Program-made: the position numbers and the translations under genes
The notes under the pieces: model-generated
What the model saw: the letters and a program-made list of their open reading frames with translations, nothing else
Databases searched by the model: none
What the model was told of the DNA's origin: nothing
In this document: positions 34,481 through 41,488 of the stretch, piece after piece
How the letters are laid out: each line of letters begins with the position of its first letter
Numbering within the stretch: position 1 is the first letter of the stretch
DNA from: Thermoleophilia bacterium
GTDB lineage: Bacteria; Actinomycetota; Thermoleophilia; Gaiellales; Gaiellaceae
DNA: 64,000 nt
Direction: 5' to 3'
NCBI GenBank assembly: GCA_025928515.1
Contig: JAICJI010000006.1
Location: forward strand, 1-64,000

Positions 34481-34774
34481 CTATTCGCGCATGAACCCCT
34501 GGCGGGCGGCGCTGACGAGCGCCACCGCCTCGGGGAAGAGGACGCGCATCGCGTCGCGGAGCGCGATCGCCTGCTCGTCGACGCCGCCCGTCGGCTGCAC
34601 CTGCTGCAGCGCGGCGGCGGTCAACTCGACCGCCGTGTTGAGCGTGAGCGTGGCGAACTGCTCGCGCTGTGCCTCTTGGACGCTCTCGGCCTGTTGCTCG
34701 GCGAACTCGCGCAGCCCACGCATCAGATCCTCGGGGTCGCCCCCGAACGGGAATCCAAATCCTCCGCCTTCCAT
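34481..34774 (-). CDS. Small helical protein of unknown function
   Basis: A 97-residue protein: Gly/Phe-rich start (EGGGFGFPFGGDPEDLMRG) followed by a continuous helix rich in Glu, Gln and Ala (LREFAEQQAESVQEAQREQF) and a second helix. No family recognised. TACCCT ends 6 bases before the ATG, so it fits the leaderless pattern of this genome. It lies upstream of proline dehydrogenase with a 32-base gap. Confidence 0.65.
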   Translation of the reverse strand: MEGGGFGFPFGGDPEDLMRGLREFAEQQAESVQEAQREQFATLTLNTAVELTAAALQQVQPTGGVDEQAIALRDAMRVLFPEAVALVSAARQGFMRE

Positions 34775-34780
34775 GCGGCA

Positions 34781-34786
34781 AGGGTA
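34781..34786 (-). promoter_or_regulatory. Leaderless -10 element of the 97-residue protein gene
   Basis: TACCCT on the minus strand, ending 6 bases before the ATG at 34774. Confidence 0.5.
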
Positions 34787-34791
34787 GCGAG

Positions 34792-34797
34792 TAGCTT
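34792..34797 (+). promoter_or_regulatory. -10 element of the secreted protein gene at 34807
   Basis: TAGCTT ends 9 bases before the GTG. It faces the divergent TACCCT at 34781-34786. Confidence 0.45.
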
Positions 34798-34806
34798 CCA
34801 GTCGAC

Positions 34807-35271
34807 GTGATCCGTCTCGGCGTCTATGCAGCTGCTCTGTTCGCGGTTGCGGGAGCGATCACCGCATTTGTGCTCACATCAGCCAAGCCGAGCAGCGCAA
34901 GTTCCACGGCACGCCACAGCTGCCCTAGGCACGTCTATCTTCGGACGAGCCGCGGACCGGACCGCACGATCGAGGACGTGGTCGAGGCCGCGCGGCGTCA
35001 GATCCCAGCCGCATATCGCGACGCGTGGGTCAATCAGAACGGCGTCGTCAAGCTGACGCCTGCCACCTACGACGTGACGGCCGTGTTCGCAGTCGCGTCT
35101 CATACGCGGTACTTCCGCGAGGCTGCCCAAGCTTGCGGTTCCCGAGTGGCAACGGCGTCGTGGGTCGTACAGTTCTATGTTCCAGAGTCGGAGAGCGCGA
35201 TGTACGCCGCCGGCACGGCGTTCCTGGCACGGACCAGGTCCCGGCGCTGGCGTCTCTGGGACGCGCGCTAG
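34807..35271 (+). CDS. Secreted or membrane-anchored protein of unknown function
   Basis: A 154-residue protein with an N-terminal hydrophobic segment (GVYAAALFAVAGAITAFVLTSA), then a soluble domain containing two cysteines (HSCPRH, QACGSR) that could form a disulfide outside the cell. No family recognised. Its stop codon overlaps the stop of the convergent gene in CTAG. The GTG is the only start that keeps the signal segment. Confidence 0.7.
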   Translation: MIRLGVYAAALFAVAGAITAFVLTSAKPSSASSTARHSCPRHVYLRTSRGPDRTIEDVVEAARRQIPAAYRDAWVNQNGVVKLTPATYDVTAVFAVASHTRYFREAAQACGSRVATASWVVQFYVPESESAMYAAGTAFLARTRSRRWRLWDAR

Positions 35272-35816
35272 ACGAGCGGCAGCTTGTAGTTGCGCTCGAC
35301 GTCGTCGCCGAGCGCCTCGACCGCGCCGAGCGCTGACTGCATGGCCGCGGCGAAGGGCGACGCGCCGCTCTCGCCCAGCGCCTGCTCGAGCCGATGCGAG
35401 GCGGTGCCGAGCGCGTCGAGATACGCACCGCTCGCCACGCGCGGCTCCGGCCGGAGCGTCTCGGCCAGGGCGGCCGCAGCCGCCTTTGCCTCCTCGATGC
35501 CCTCCGGGTTGTCCGTCTCGCGAAGCTCGGCCAGCCTGGCCCGAAGCTCGGGCAGGTGGCCGCCGCCGGCGGATTCCTCCGCGACCTCGCAGAGCGCCGC
35601 CAGTGATGCGGCCTCCCGTACGAGCCGCAGGTCGGTCAGCGGCTGTCCATCGGCGTCCAGCGCGAGCCACGCGTGACCCTCCGCCGACTCGAAAACGCAG
35701 AGATAGACGCGCCGGCCGAGCGTCTCGGCCGCGAGCACTCCGGCGAGCTCCTCTCCCGGCTCCGCGAAGGCTCCGGCTGCGCTCGCGATGCGCCCGACGT
35801 CCTCCACGACCGTCAT
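35268..35816 (-). CDS. Conserved-looking protein of unknown function
   Basis: A 182-residue acidic protein. The first half (EELAGVLAAETLGRRVYLCVFES, HAWLALDADGQPLTDLRLVREA) is alpha-beta; the second half is mostly helix with many Glu and Ala. I recognise no family. ATG at 35816 is chosen because TATTCT ends 6 bases upstream. The -10 overlaps that of the divergent methyltransferase gene, so both are likely expressed from one shared site. Confidence 0.7.
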   Translation of the reverse strand: MTVVEDVGRIASAAGAFAEPGEELAGVLAAETLGRRVYLCVFESAEGHAWLALDADGQPLTDLRLVREAASLAALCEVAEESAGGGHLPELRARLAELRETDNPEGIEEAKAAAAALAETLRPEPRVASGAYLDALGTASHRLEQALGESGASPFAAAMQSALGAVEALGDDVERNYKLPLV

Positions 35817-35821
35817 GTGGC

Positions 35822-35828
35822 CAGAATA
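35822..35828. promoter_or_regulatory. Overlapping bidirectional -10 elements
   Basis: The 7-base segment CAGAATA reads CAGAAT on the plus strand, ending 6 bases before the GTG at 35834, and TATTCT on the minus strand (35828-35823), ending 6 bases before the ATG at 35816. Confidence 0.5.
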
Positions 35829-35833
35829 GGGGC

Positions 35834-36547
35834 GTGGAGGCCTCTGCCCGCACGCGCCACGCGCGCGAGCTGTTCGCGCCGCTCGGCCCGACGTACGACC
35901 GCTACGCGCGGCTCCTGTCGTTCGGCCAGGACCCGCGCTGGCGCTCGTTCCTCGTCTCGCGGGTCCCAGCCGACGCCCACCGTGTGCTCGACGTCGCCAG
36001 CGGCACCGCGGCCGTGGCGATCGAGCTCGCACGCGCGGAGGCCGATCGCACGATCGTCGGCGTCGACCAGAGCTTCGAGATGCTGGCCGCGGGCCGCGAG
36101 CGAGTGGCACACGCGAACCTGGGCGACCGGATCGAGCTGCGCGAGGGTCGCGCCGAAGTCCTGCCGTTCGGCGACGCCGAGTTCGACGCCGTCACCTTCA
36201 CCTATCTCCTCCGCTACGTCGACGACGTGCCCGCGACGCTGCGCGAGCTTGCGCGCCTCGTCCAGCCCGGCGGGACGCTCGCGATGCTCGAGTTCGGGCT
36301 GCCGCGCGGCGGCTGGCGTCCGCTCTGGGAGCTCTATGTCCGGGTCGGGCTGCCGACGGCCGGCGCGCTCGTCTCCCCGGGCTGGGGCGGCGTCGGCCGT
36401 TTTCTCGGCCCGAGCATCCGGGATTTCTGGCGGCACTGGCCGGAGCCGCGCCTGCTCGACGCGTGGCGCGAGGCAGGGATCGACGACGTCCAGGCGCGGC
36501 GCATGAGCGTCGGCGGTGGGATCGTCGTGTGGGGACGGCGCGCGTGA
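35834..36547 (+). CDS. UbiE/MenG-type methyltransferase
   Basis: SAM-dependent methyltransferase of 237 residues resembling demethylmenaquinone methyltransferase: FAPLGPTYDRYARLLSFGQDPRWR at the N-terminus, VLDVASGTAAVAIELA (motif I), VGVDQSFEML, EVLPFGDAEFDAVTFTYLLRYVDD and RLVQPGGTLAMLEFG. It probably methylates a quinone ring in the final step of menaquinone synthesis. The next gene, coupled as GTGA, encodes a UbiA-like membrane protein, which fits quinone metabolism. Confidence 0.85.
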   Translation: MEASARTRHARELFAPLGPTYDRYARLLSFGQDPRWRSFLVSRVPADAHRVLDVASGTAAVAIELARAEADRTIVGVDQSFEMLAAGRERVAHANLGDRIELREGRAEVLPFGDAEFDAVTFTYLLRYVDDVPATLRELARLVQPGGTLAMLEFGLPRGGWRPLWELYVRVGLPTAGALVSPGWGGVGRFLGPSIRDFWRHWPEPRLLDAWREAGIDDVQARRMSVGGGIVVWGRRA

Positions 36548-37278
36548 CGGCAGCACGCCCGCGGCCGGCGTTCTACGCGCTGCGCCCCGGCGGCTGGCGC
36601 GACTACGTCACGCTCCTCCACCCGCCGTACACGCTCTGGCACCTCTCGTACGTAGCGGTCGGTGCGACGCTCGCGCCGCGGATGGACTGGACGCTGCTCG
36701 GCTGGACGACGCTCGCGTTCGCGCTCGCGATGGGCGTCGGCGCGCACGCGCTCGACGAGATGCGCGGGAGGCCGCTCCAGACGCGCATCTCCATCCCTAT
36801 GCTCGCGACGCTCGCCGTCGTCTCGATCTCCGCCGCGTCCGCGATCGGCATCGCAGTTGCGGTCTCGCGCACGTTGTGGCTCCTCGTCTTCGTTGCCGTG
36901 GGGGCGTTTCTCGTCGTCGCGTACAACCTCGAGCTGTTCGGGGGCTCCTTCCACGGCGGGCTGTGGTTCCCGGCAGCGTGGGGTGCGTTTCCGGTGCTGA
37001 CGGCGTATTTCGCCTCGGCCCGGACGCTCCACGGCGTCGCCATCGCAGCCGCGGCATACGCGTTCGCCTCGAGCTGGGCGCAGCGAAAGCTCTCGACACC
37101 GGTCCGGCTCGTCCGTCGTCGCGTCGTCGCGATCGAAGGAACCGCGCAGCTCGACGACGGCACGACCCTGCCGCTCGACGCCGATGCGCTGGCGGCGGTG
37201 CCCGAAGCGGCGCTCAAGGCACTCGCGGTCTCGAGCGTGCTCATCGCAGCCGCGCTTCTTCTTCTGCGCGCGACTTAG
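36544..37278 (+). CDS. Membrane protein resembling UbiA prenyltransferases but lacking the standard Asp-rich motifs
   Basis: A 244-residue multi-span membrane protein. The N-terminus DYVTLLHPPYTLWHLSYVAVGATLAP is laid out like UbiA proteins, and the first cytosolic loop has AHALDEMRGRPLQT where UbiA has NDxxDxxxD. A second loop has YNLELFGGSFHGG instead of DxxDxxGD. So the metal-binding aspartates are mostly missing and prenyl transfer cannot be assumed. GTGA overlap with the UbiE/MenG-like gene suggests a joint role in quinone or lipid metabolism. Confidence 0.7.
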   Translation: MTAARPRPAFYALRPGGWRDYVTLLHPPYTLWHLSYVAVGATLAPRMDWTLLGWTTLAFALAMGVGAHALDEMRGRPLQTRISIPMLATLAVVSISAASAIGIAVAVSRTLWLLVFVAVGAFLVVAYNLELFGGSFHGGLWFPAAWGAFPVLTAYFASARTLHGVAIAAAAYAFASSWAQRKLSTPVRLVRRRVVAIEGTAQLDDGTTLPLDADALAAVPEAALKALAVSSVLIAAALLLLRAT

Positions 37279-37282
37279 GCCC

Positions 37283-37288
37283 TACACT
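37283..37288 (+). promoter_or_regulatory. Leaderless -10 element of the coiled-coil protein gene
   Basis: TACACT ends 7 bases before the GTG at 37296. Confidence 0.55.
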
Positions 37289-37295
37289 CAGGACG

Positions 37296-38627
37296 GTGGC
37301 GCTGACGACGATCGCCGATCTCATCTTCGCCGGCGGCGTCGTGCTCGCGGCGCTCGCGCTGGCCGGTGCCGCACTTCGCCGCGGGCCGACGGCGTTGCTC
37401 GCGTCCGTCACCGTGGTCGACGCGGCAGCTGCTGTCGGCGTCTGGGTCGCGTTCGCCCTCCGTCACGACCGGCCGCTGGCGGTCGCCGCGGGCGGGCTGA
37501 CGGTCTGTACCCTCGCCGCCGGAGCCGCGCTTCTCCTCCGCCGGGCACTGCTTCGCGTCGGCGCGATCGACGCCCAGCTCGCCGAGGCGCAGACGGGCCT
37601 CCTCGCGCTCGTCGAGCGGGAGAAGACCGGGCTCGGCAAGGAGATGGAGCTGACCCTCGCGCGCGCCCGCGCCGATTCGCGCTCGCTCCTCGAGGAGCAG
37701 GAGCGGCAGATCGCGGAGGAGCGCCGAACGGTGGTCGCTCAGCGGGAGCACGACGCAACCGCGGCTCTCGGCGACAAGCTGAACCAGGTTCAGGCGCAGA
37801 CCGAGCAGCGCCTCGCCGAGTGGTCGCAGGACCTCGACCGCATCACCGAGGCGACGAAGTCGCGGATCGCCGAGCTCGAGCAGCGACAGCAGCAGCTGCT
37901 CCGCGAGATCGAGCTGCGGCTGACTGCGGACGCCGAGCGGCTCTCGGCCGAGAGCGAGGAGCAGCGCGCAGGCGTGGCGCGACTGCGCGCAGAGCTCACC
38001 CGCACGGTCGACGATTCGCTCAACGCCGTCCGCGCCGAGCTCGAAGCACACTCGGCGGATCGTCGCCGGGCGCTCCACGAGCTCGAGAGTCGAATGGCGC
38101 GGCGTGAGCGTGAGCTGCTCGAGCAGGCGCAGCGTGAGGAGGCGGAGGCCGTACAGCGCGTGCGCGCAGGGTTCGAGGATCTCTCTCGCCGTCAGGTCGA
38201 GCAGCTCGAACGCGCCGTCGACCGCGCGGTGGCATCGCACGCGGACGAGGCTGCTCTGCGGTTCGGGACGCTGGTGAAGAGCGCGCGGGAAGATGCAGCC
38301 AAGCGCCTTGCACGCGAGCTCGAGCGCTCCGTCAGCAGCTTCGCGCGCGAGGCGGAGACGGTGCTCGCCGAGCGGTTGGCGCACGTCGGGGACGCCGGCG
38401 CGCAGCGGCTGGAGCACCGAGTCTCGGCCGTCTCGAAGGAGCTGGAGCGGCGACAGGACGAGCTCGTCGCCGGGCACGACCTACGGCTCGGCGAGCTCGA
38501 AGCCGAAATACGACGGCGGATGGACGACCTCCGCGCCGACGTCGAAGCGGAGCGTGGTGTGCTCGAGGCGCGCCTGCAGGAGCTCCTCCGCCGGCTGCCT
38601 TCCGGTGCCGCCGTGCGCGGCTCCTGA
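37296..38627 (+). CDS. Membrane-anchored long coiled-coil protein
   Basis: A 443-residue protein. The first ~85 residues hold two or three hydrophobic spans (DLIFAGGVVLAALALAGAAL, TALLASVTVVDAAAAVGVWV, AGGLTVCTLAAGAALLL). The remaining ~350 residues are an almost unbroken charged coiled coil, rich in Glu, Arg, Ala and Gln (ARADSRSLLEEQERQIAEE, KSRIAELEQRQQQLLREIE, RRQVEQLERAVDRAVASH). No enzyme domain. It could be a structural or scaffold protein at the membrane. A leaderless -10 is present. No family identified. Confidence 0.8.
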   Translation: MALTTIADLIFAGGVVLAALALAGAALRRGPTALLASVTVVDAAAAVGVWVAFALRHDRPLAVAAGGLTVCTLAAGAALLLRRALLRVGAIDAQLAEAQTGLLALVEREKTGLGKEMELTLARARADSRSLLEEQERQIAEERRTVVAQREHDATAALGDKLNQVQAQTEQRLAEWSQDLDRITEATKSRIAELEQRQQQLLREIELRLTADAERLSAESEEQRAGVARLRAELTRTVDDSLNAVRAELEAHSADRRRALHELESRMARRERELLEQAQREEAEAVQRVRAGFEDLSRRQVEQLERAVDRAVASHADEAALRFGTLVKSAREDAAKRLARELERSVSSFAREAETVLAERLAHVGDAGAQRLEHRVSAVSKELERRQDELVAGHDLRLGELEAEIRRRMDDLRADVEAERGVLEARLQELLRRLPSGAAVRGS

Positions 38628-38703
38628 GCCCCGTTCCTTACAAAAAGTTCGCCTAACAAAGCCCGGGAGGGTTCGTCGGTAGCAGCACGAACCTGGTGTG
38701 GCC

Positions 38704-38910
38704 ATGAGCGAGACGACGATTGAAATCCTCGAGCCCCTGATCGACGAGCGGTCGAAGGTGGAGAGCTGGCGCCTCCACGTCCTGATCGAGGCCGGCTACC
38801 CGCTCTCGCTCGCCGAACGGCTCGCCGTCAGCGAGGCCGACCTCCATATCGCCTGCGAGATGCTCGGCCAGGGCTGCGAGCCCGAGACCGCGGCCGAGAT
38901 CCTCCTCTAG
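38704..38910 (+). CDS. Small acidic protein of unknown function
   Basis: A 68-residue protein (or 70 from GTG at 38698) predicted to be helical: IEILEPLIDERSKVESWRLH, then AGYPLSLAERLAVSEADLHI and a C-terminal GQGCEPETAAEILL. The length and the pattern AERLAVSEADLHIACEML suggest a small helical bundle. No family recognised. It is flanked by its own intergenic space (76 bases upstream) and precedes xseA by 38 bases. Confidence 0.65.
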   Translation: MSETTIEILEPLIDERSKVESWRLHVLIEAGYPLSLAERLAVSEADLHIACEMLGQGCEPETAAEILL

Positions 38911-38936
38911 CCGTCGTCTGCGCCGCAGGGCGCGAG

Positions 38937-38942
38937 TACGCT
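38937..38942 (+). promoter_or_regulatory. Leaderless -10 element of xseA-xseB
   Basis: TACGCT ends 6 bases before the xseA ATG. Confidence 0.55.
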
Positions 38943-38948
38943 GGGCCG

Positions 38949-40175
38949 ATGGCGAAGGTCGAGGCGCTGCCGTACGACGACCGCACCGTCTACTCGGTCG
39001 CCGCGTTCAACCGAGGAGTCGGACAGTGGCTCTCGCGGCTGCCGACCCTTTGGGTCGAAGGCGAGGTGACCGAGCTCCGCCGGCACGAGCGGTGGGCGAC
39101 GGTCTTCTTCACGCTCAAGGATCCGGCCGACGGCTCGTCCGTCGGAGTGACCATGGCTCGCGGGAGGTTCGACGCGCTGCGGCTCGACCTCTCCGACGGC
39201 GAGCGGGTGCACGTGTTCGGCAGGCCCGAGTTGTACGAGCAGCGCGCCGAGTTCAAGCTTCGAGCACTCACGATCGAGCGGTTCGGCGCCGGAGCTCATC
39301 TCGCCTCGCTCGAGCGCCTGAAGGCGACCCTCGCCGCCGAGGGGCTCTTCGCCGACGAGCGCAAGCGGCCGTTGCCCTTCCTGCCGCGCCGGATCGGGGT
39401 CGTGACCGGGAACGACGCAGCCGCCAAGCGCGATGTCGTGACGACGATCTGCTCGCGCTTCCCGCCGGCGTCCGTCCTCGTTGCCGAGACGTACGTGCAG
39501 GGTCCGCGCGCCGCGGGCGAGATCGTCGCTGCGATCGGCGCGCTCTGTGAGCATCCGAACGTCGACGTCATCGTTCTGACGCGTGGCGGAGGGAGCTTCG
39601 AGGATCTCCTCCCCTTCAGCGACGAGCGCGTCGTGCGTGCTGTCGCCGAGTGCCCGGTGCCGGTCGTCTCGGCCGTCGGCCACGAGCAGGACACGCCGCT
39701 GTGCGACCTCGCGGCGGACGTCCGCGCCTCGACGCCCACGGCGGCAGGGAAGCTCGTCGTGCCGGAGCTGACTGAGTTGTGCGGCAGGCTCGACCGCGCC
39801 CGCGACGCGCTCGGGCGCAACGTCACGCGTTCACTCGAACGCGATCGGCTGCGGCTCGCCCGCTCGGCCGAACGGTTGCGTGCTCGACCACGCGCAACCG
39901 TGGAACGTGAGCGCTCGCGTCTCGAGCGCGCGCGGGAGCGGCTGGTGCTGGCTCCCGCGCTCGCGGTCGAGCGGAAGCGGGCGGGGCTCGACAAGACCGC
40001 GGCGAAGCTCGCTGCGTTGTCACCTGTGCAAACACTCGAGCGAGGGTATGCGATCGTCCGGACGGAGTCGGGGGAGGTCGTCTCTTCCGCCGCGCTCGTC
40101 TCCCCGGGTGAGCGTGTCGACGTCACGCTCGCCGACGGTGGAATCGGCGCACGTGTCGAGGAGGTGAGACCGTGA
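38949..40175 (+). CDS. xseA: Exodeoxyribonuclease VII large subunit
   Basis: Catalytic subunit of the single-strand-specific exonuclease VII. The 408 residues begin with an OB-fold region (SVAAFNRGVGQWLSRLPTLWVEGEV), then the family core FLPRRIGVVTGNDAAAKRDVVTT, DVIVLTRGGGSFEDLLPFSDE and PVVSAVGHEQDTPLCDLAADVRASTPTAA, a coiled-coil arm, and the C-terminal LERGYAIVRTESGEVV. Normal length. The GTG of xseB overlaps its TGA as GTGA. Confidence 0.97.
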   Translation: MAKVEALPYDDRTVYSVAAFNRGVGQWLSRLPTLWVEGEVTELRRHERWATVFFTLKDPADGSSVGVTMARGRFDALRLDLSDGERVHVFGRPELYEQRAEFKLRALTIERFGAGAHLASLERLKATLAAEGLFADERKRPLPFLPRRIGVVTGNDAAAKRDVVTTICSRFPPASVLVAETYVQGPRAAGEIVAAIGALCEHPNVDVIVLTRGGGSFEDLLPFSDERVVRAVAECPVPVVSAVGHEQDTPLCDLAADVRASTPTAAGKLVVPELTELCGRLDRARDALGRNVTRSLERDRLRLARSAERLRARPRATVERERSRLERARERLVLAPALAVERKRAGLDKTAAKLAALSPVQTLERGYAIVRTESGEVVSSAALVSPGERVDVTLADGGIGARVEEVRP

Positions 40176-40411
40176 CCGAGCCGGCGGAGCCGACGTTCGA
40201 GCACGCGCAGGCAGAACTCGAGCAGATCGTCGAGCGGCTCGAACGCGGACAGGTACCGCTCGACGAGGCGTTGAAGCTGTGGGAGCGCGGCGAAGAGCTC
40301 TACGCGTTCTGCCGCACGATGCTCGACGCCGCCGAGGGGCGGGTCGAGGAGCTCGCCCGTCGCGCGGAGCAGTCACGGCCGCCCGCCGCCGCTCCCGCGA
40401 CCGACGCCTAG
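40172..40411 (+). CDS. xseB: Exodeoxyribonuclease VII small subunit
   Basis: Small helical subunit that wraps the XseA coiled coil. The 79 residues contain FEHAQAELEQIVERLERGQVP, then LDEALKLWERGEELYAFCRTML and VEELARRAE, all diagnostic for XseB. It starts with GTG overlapping the xseA stop, and its TAG is shared with the convergent flippase gene in CTAG. Confidence 0.95.
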   Translation: MTEPAEPTFEHAQAELEQIVERLERGQVPLDEALKLWERGEELYAFCRTMLDAAEGRVEELARRAEQSRPPAAAPATDA

Positions 40412-41463
40412 CTCGTCGCCGCGCCCTCCGCCGCGCGCTCCTCTCCGTCCGTCGCGTCCTTCCCCGGAAGCTCGGCCCGGTCGGCGGTGGGCATTACCCG
40501 CAGCATCGCGAACGAGAGCCCTTCACGCGCGAGGAAGAGAAGCCCGACCCCGATCCCGACCGACGCCTCGATCGCCTGCAACCCGAAGCCGTAGGCCACG
40601 CCGACGCCGTACGAGACGCCGTAGCCGACGAGCGCCGACGCGATCGCGACCTGGAGGAGACCGACGTTGCCGGGCCAGAAGGGGAAGATCGTCACGACGT
40701 TCATCAGAAGGAGGACGACCCCGGCCGCCGGCAGCGGCGAGTGGATGCCGAACGCGCGCATCGCGGTGTAGACGGCGAAGATCTGGCACGTCCAGCCGCC
40801 GATCTGGAAGAGGATCGCCCCGGCTGCTCCGGCCGGTGAGCGCATCACGCCGAGCCCTGAGCGACCCATCGCGAGCAACCTGCGCACCGGGCCGAGCCCT
40901 TCGACGGAGACGACCGTCGGGCGGCGCGCGGTGACGAAGGCGAAGGCAAAGAGCACCACTCCGAAAGCGATCACCGCGAGCATGCTCGCCCGCGCCGAAG
41001 TCGGGATGCTCGCGGTGAGGACGACGTACAGGATCAGCAACAGCACCGGCACGATGTCGAAGACTCGGTGCGCGAAGACCGTGCCGACGAGCGTCGCCCA
41101 CGCTCCCTTCCGCCGAGGCATCTTCCGCGTCAGCACGGCGACCCGCGCGAGCTCTCCGATGCGGCCGGGCAGGACGGCGTTCGCAAACAGGCCCACGCCG
41201 AAGGCCGAGAAGACGAGCAAGAAGCGTGGGCGCGGCGGTTCCATCGCGGAGTGGATGACGGTCGCCCAGGCGAGCACGCGCGCGATCACGGACACGAGGT
41301 TGAGGGCGATCGCCACGACAACCCAGTCCCAGCGCACCGCACTGAACGCGCGGCCGATTGCGGCGAAGCTGCCGTGTCTCCACCAGAGCAAGGCGGCGAC
41401 CGCGGCGAGAAAGAGGATCCCGGCCAACACGCGCAGGAGACGGCTCGAGGGAAGGCGCTCCAT
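40408..41463 (-). CDS. Flippase-like membrane protein (lysylphosphatidylglycerol synthase TM-region family)
   Basis: UPF0104/LPG_synthase_TM domain protein, 351 residues, about seven or eight spans. Signatures are VFSAFGVGLFANAVLPGRIGELARVAVLTRKM, FAHRVFDIVPVLLL and FPFWPGNVGLLQVAIASALVGYGVS. There is no C-terminal synthase domain, so it may only move a lipid-linked substrate across the membrane. ATG at 41463 is preferred because GATAAT ends 7 bases upstream; ATG at 41472 is an alternative. Divergent from the MATE gene. Confidence 0.88.
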   Translation of the reverse strand: MERLPSSRLLRVLAGILFLAAVAALLWWRHGSFAAIGRAFSAVRWDWVVVAIALNLVSVIARVLAWATVIHSAMEPPRPRFLLVFSAFGVGLFANAVLPGRIGELARVAVLTRKMPRRKGAWATLVGTVFAHRVFDIVPVLLLILYVVLTASIPTSARASMLAVIAFGVVLFAFAFVTARRPTVVSVEGLGPVRRLLAMGRSGLGVMRSPAGAAGAILFQIGGWTCQIFAVYTAMRAFGIHSPLPAAGVVLLLMNVVTIFPFWPGNVGLLQVAIASALVGYGVSYGVGVAYGFGLQAIEASVGIGVGLLFLAREGLSFAMLRVMPTADRAELPGKDATDGEERAAEGAATS

Positions 41464-41470
41464 CGCGGCC

Positions 41471-41478
41471 ATTATCGT
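41471..41478. promoter_or_regulatory. Overlapping divergent -10 elements
   Basis: ATTATCGT: on the minus strand GATAAT (41476-41471) is 7 bases before the flippase ATG; on the plus strand TATCGT (41473-41478) is 10 bases before the MATE GTG. Confidence 0.4.
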
Positions 41479-41488
41479 CGGCGGCCCT

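Noticed and set aside
37408-38477. Minus-strand frames of 116 and 400 codons inside the coiled-coil gene
   Set aside because: Leu/Arg-rich or Arg/Pro-rich antisense of a heptad-repeat gene, without start signals or domains.
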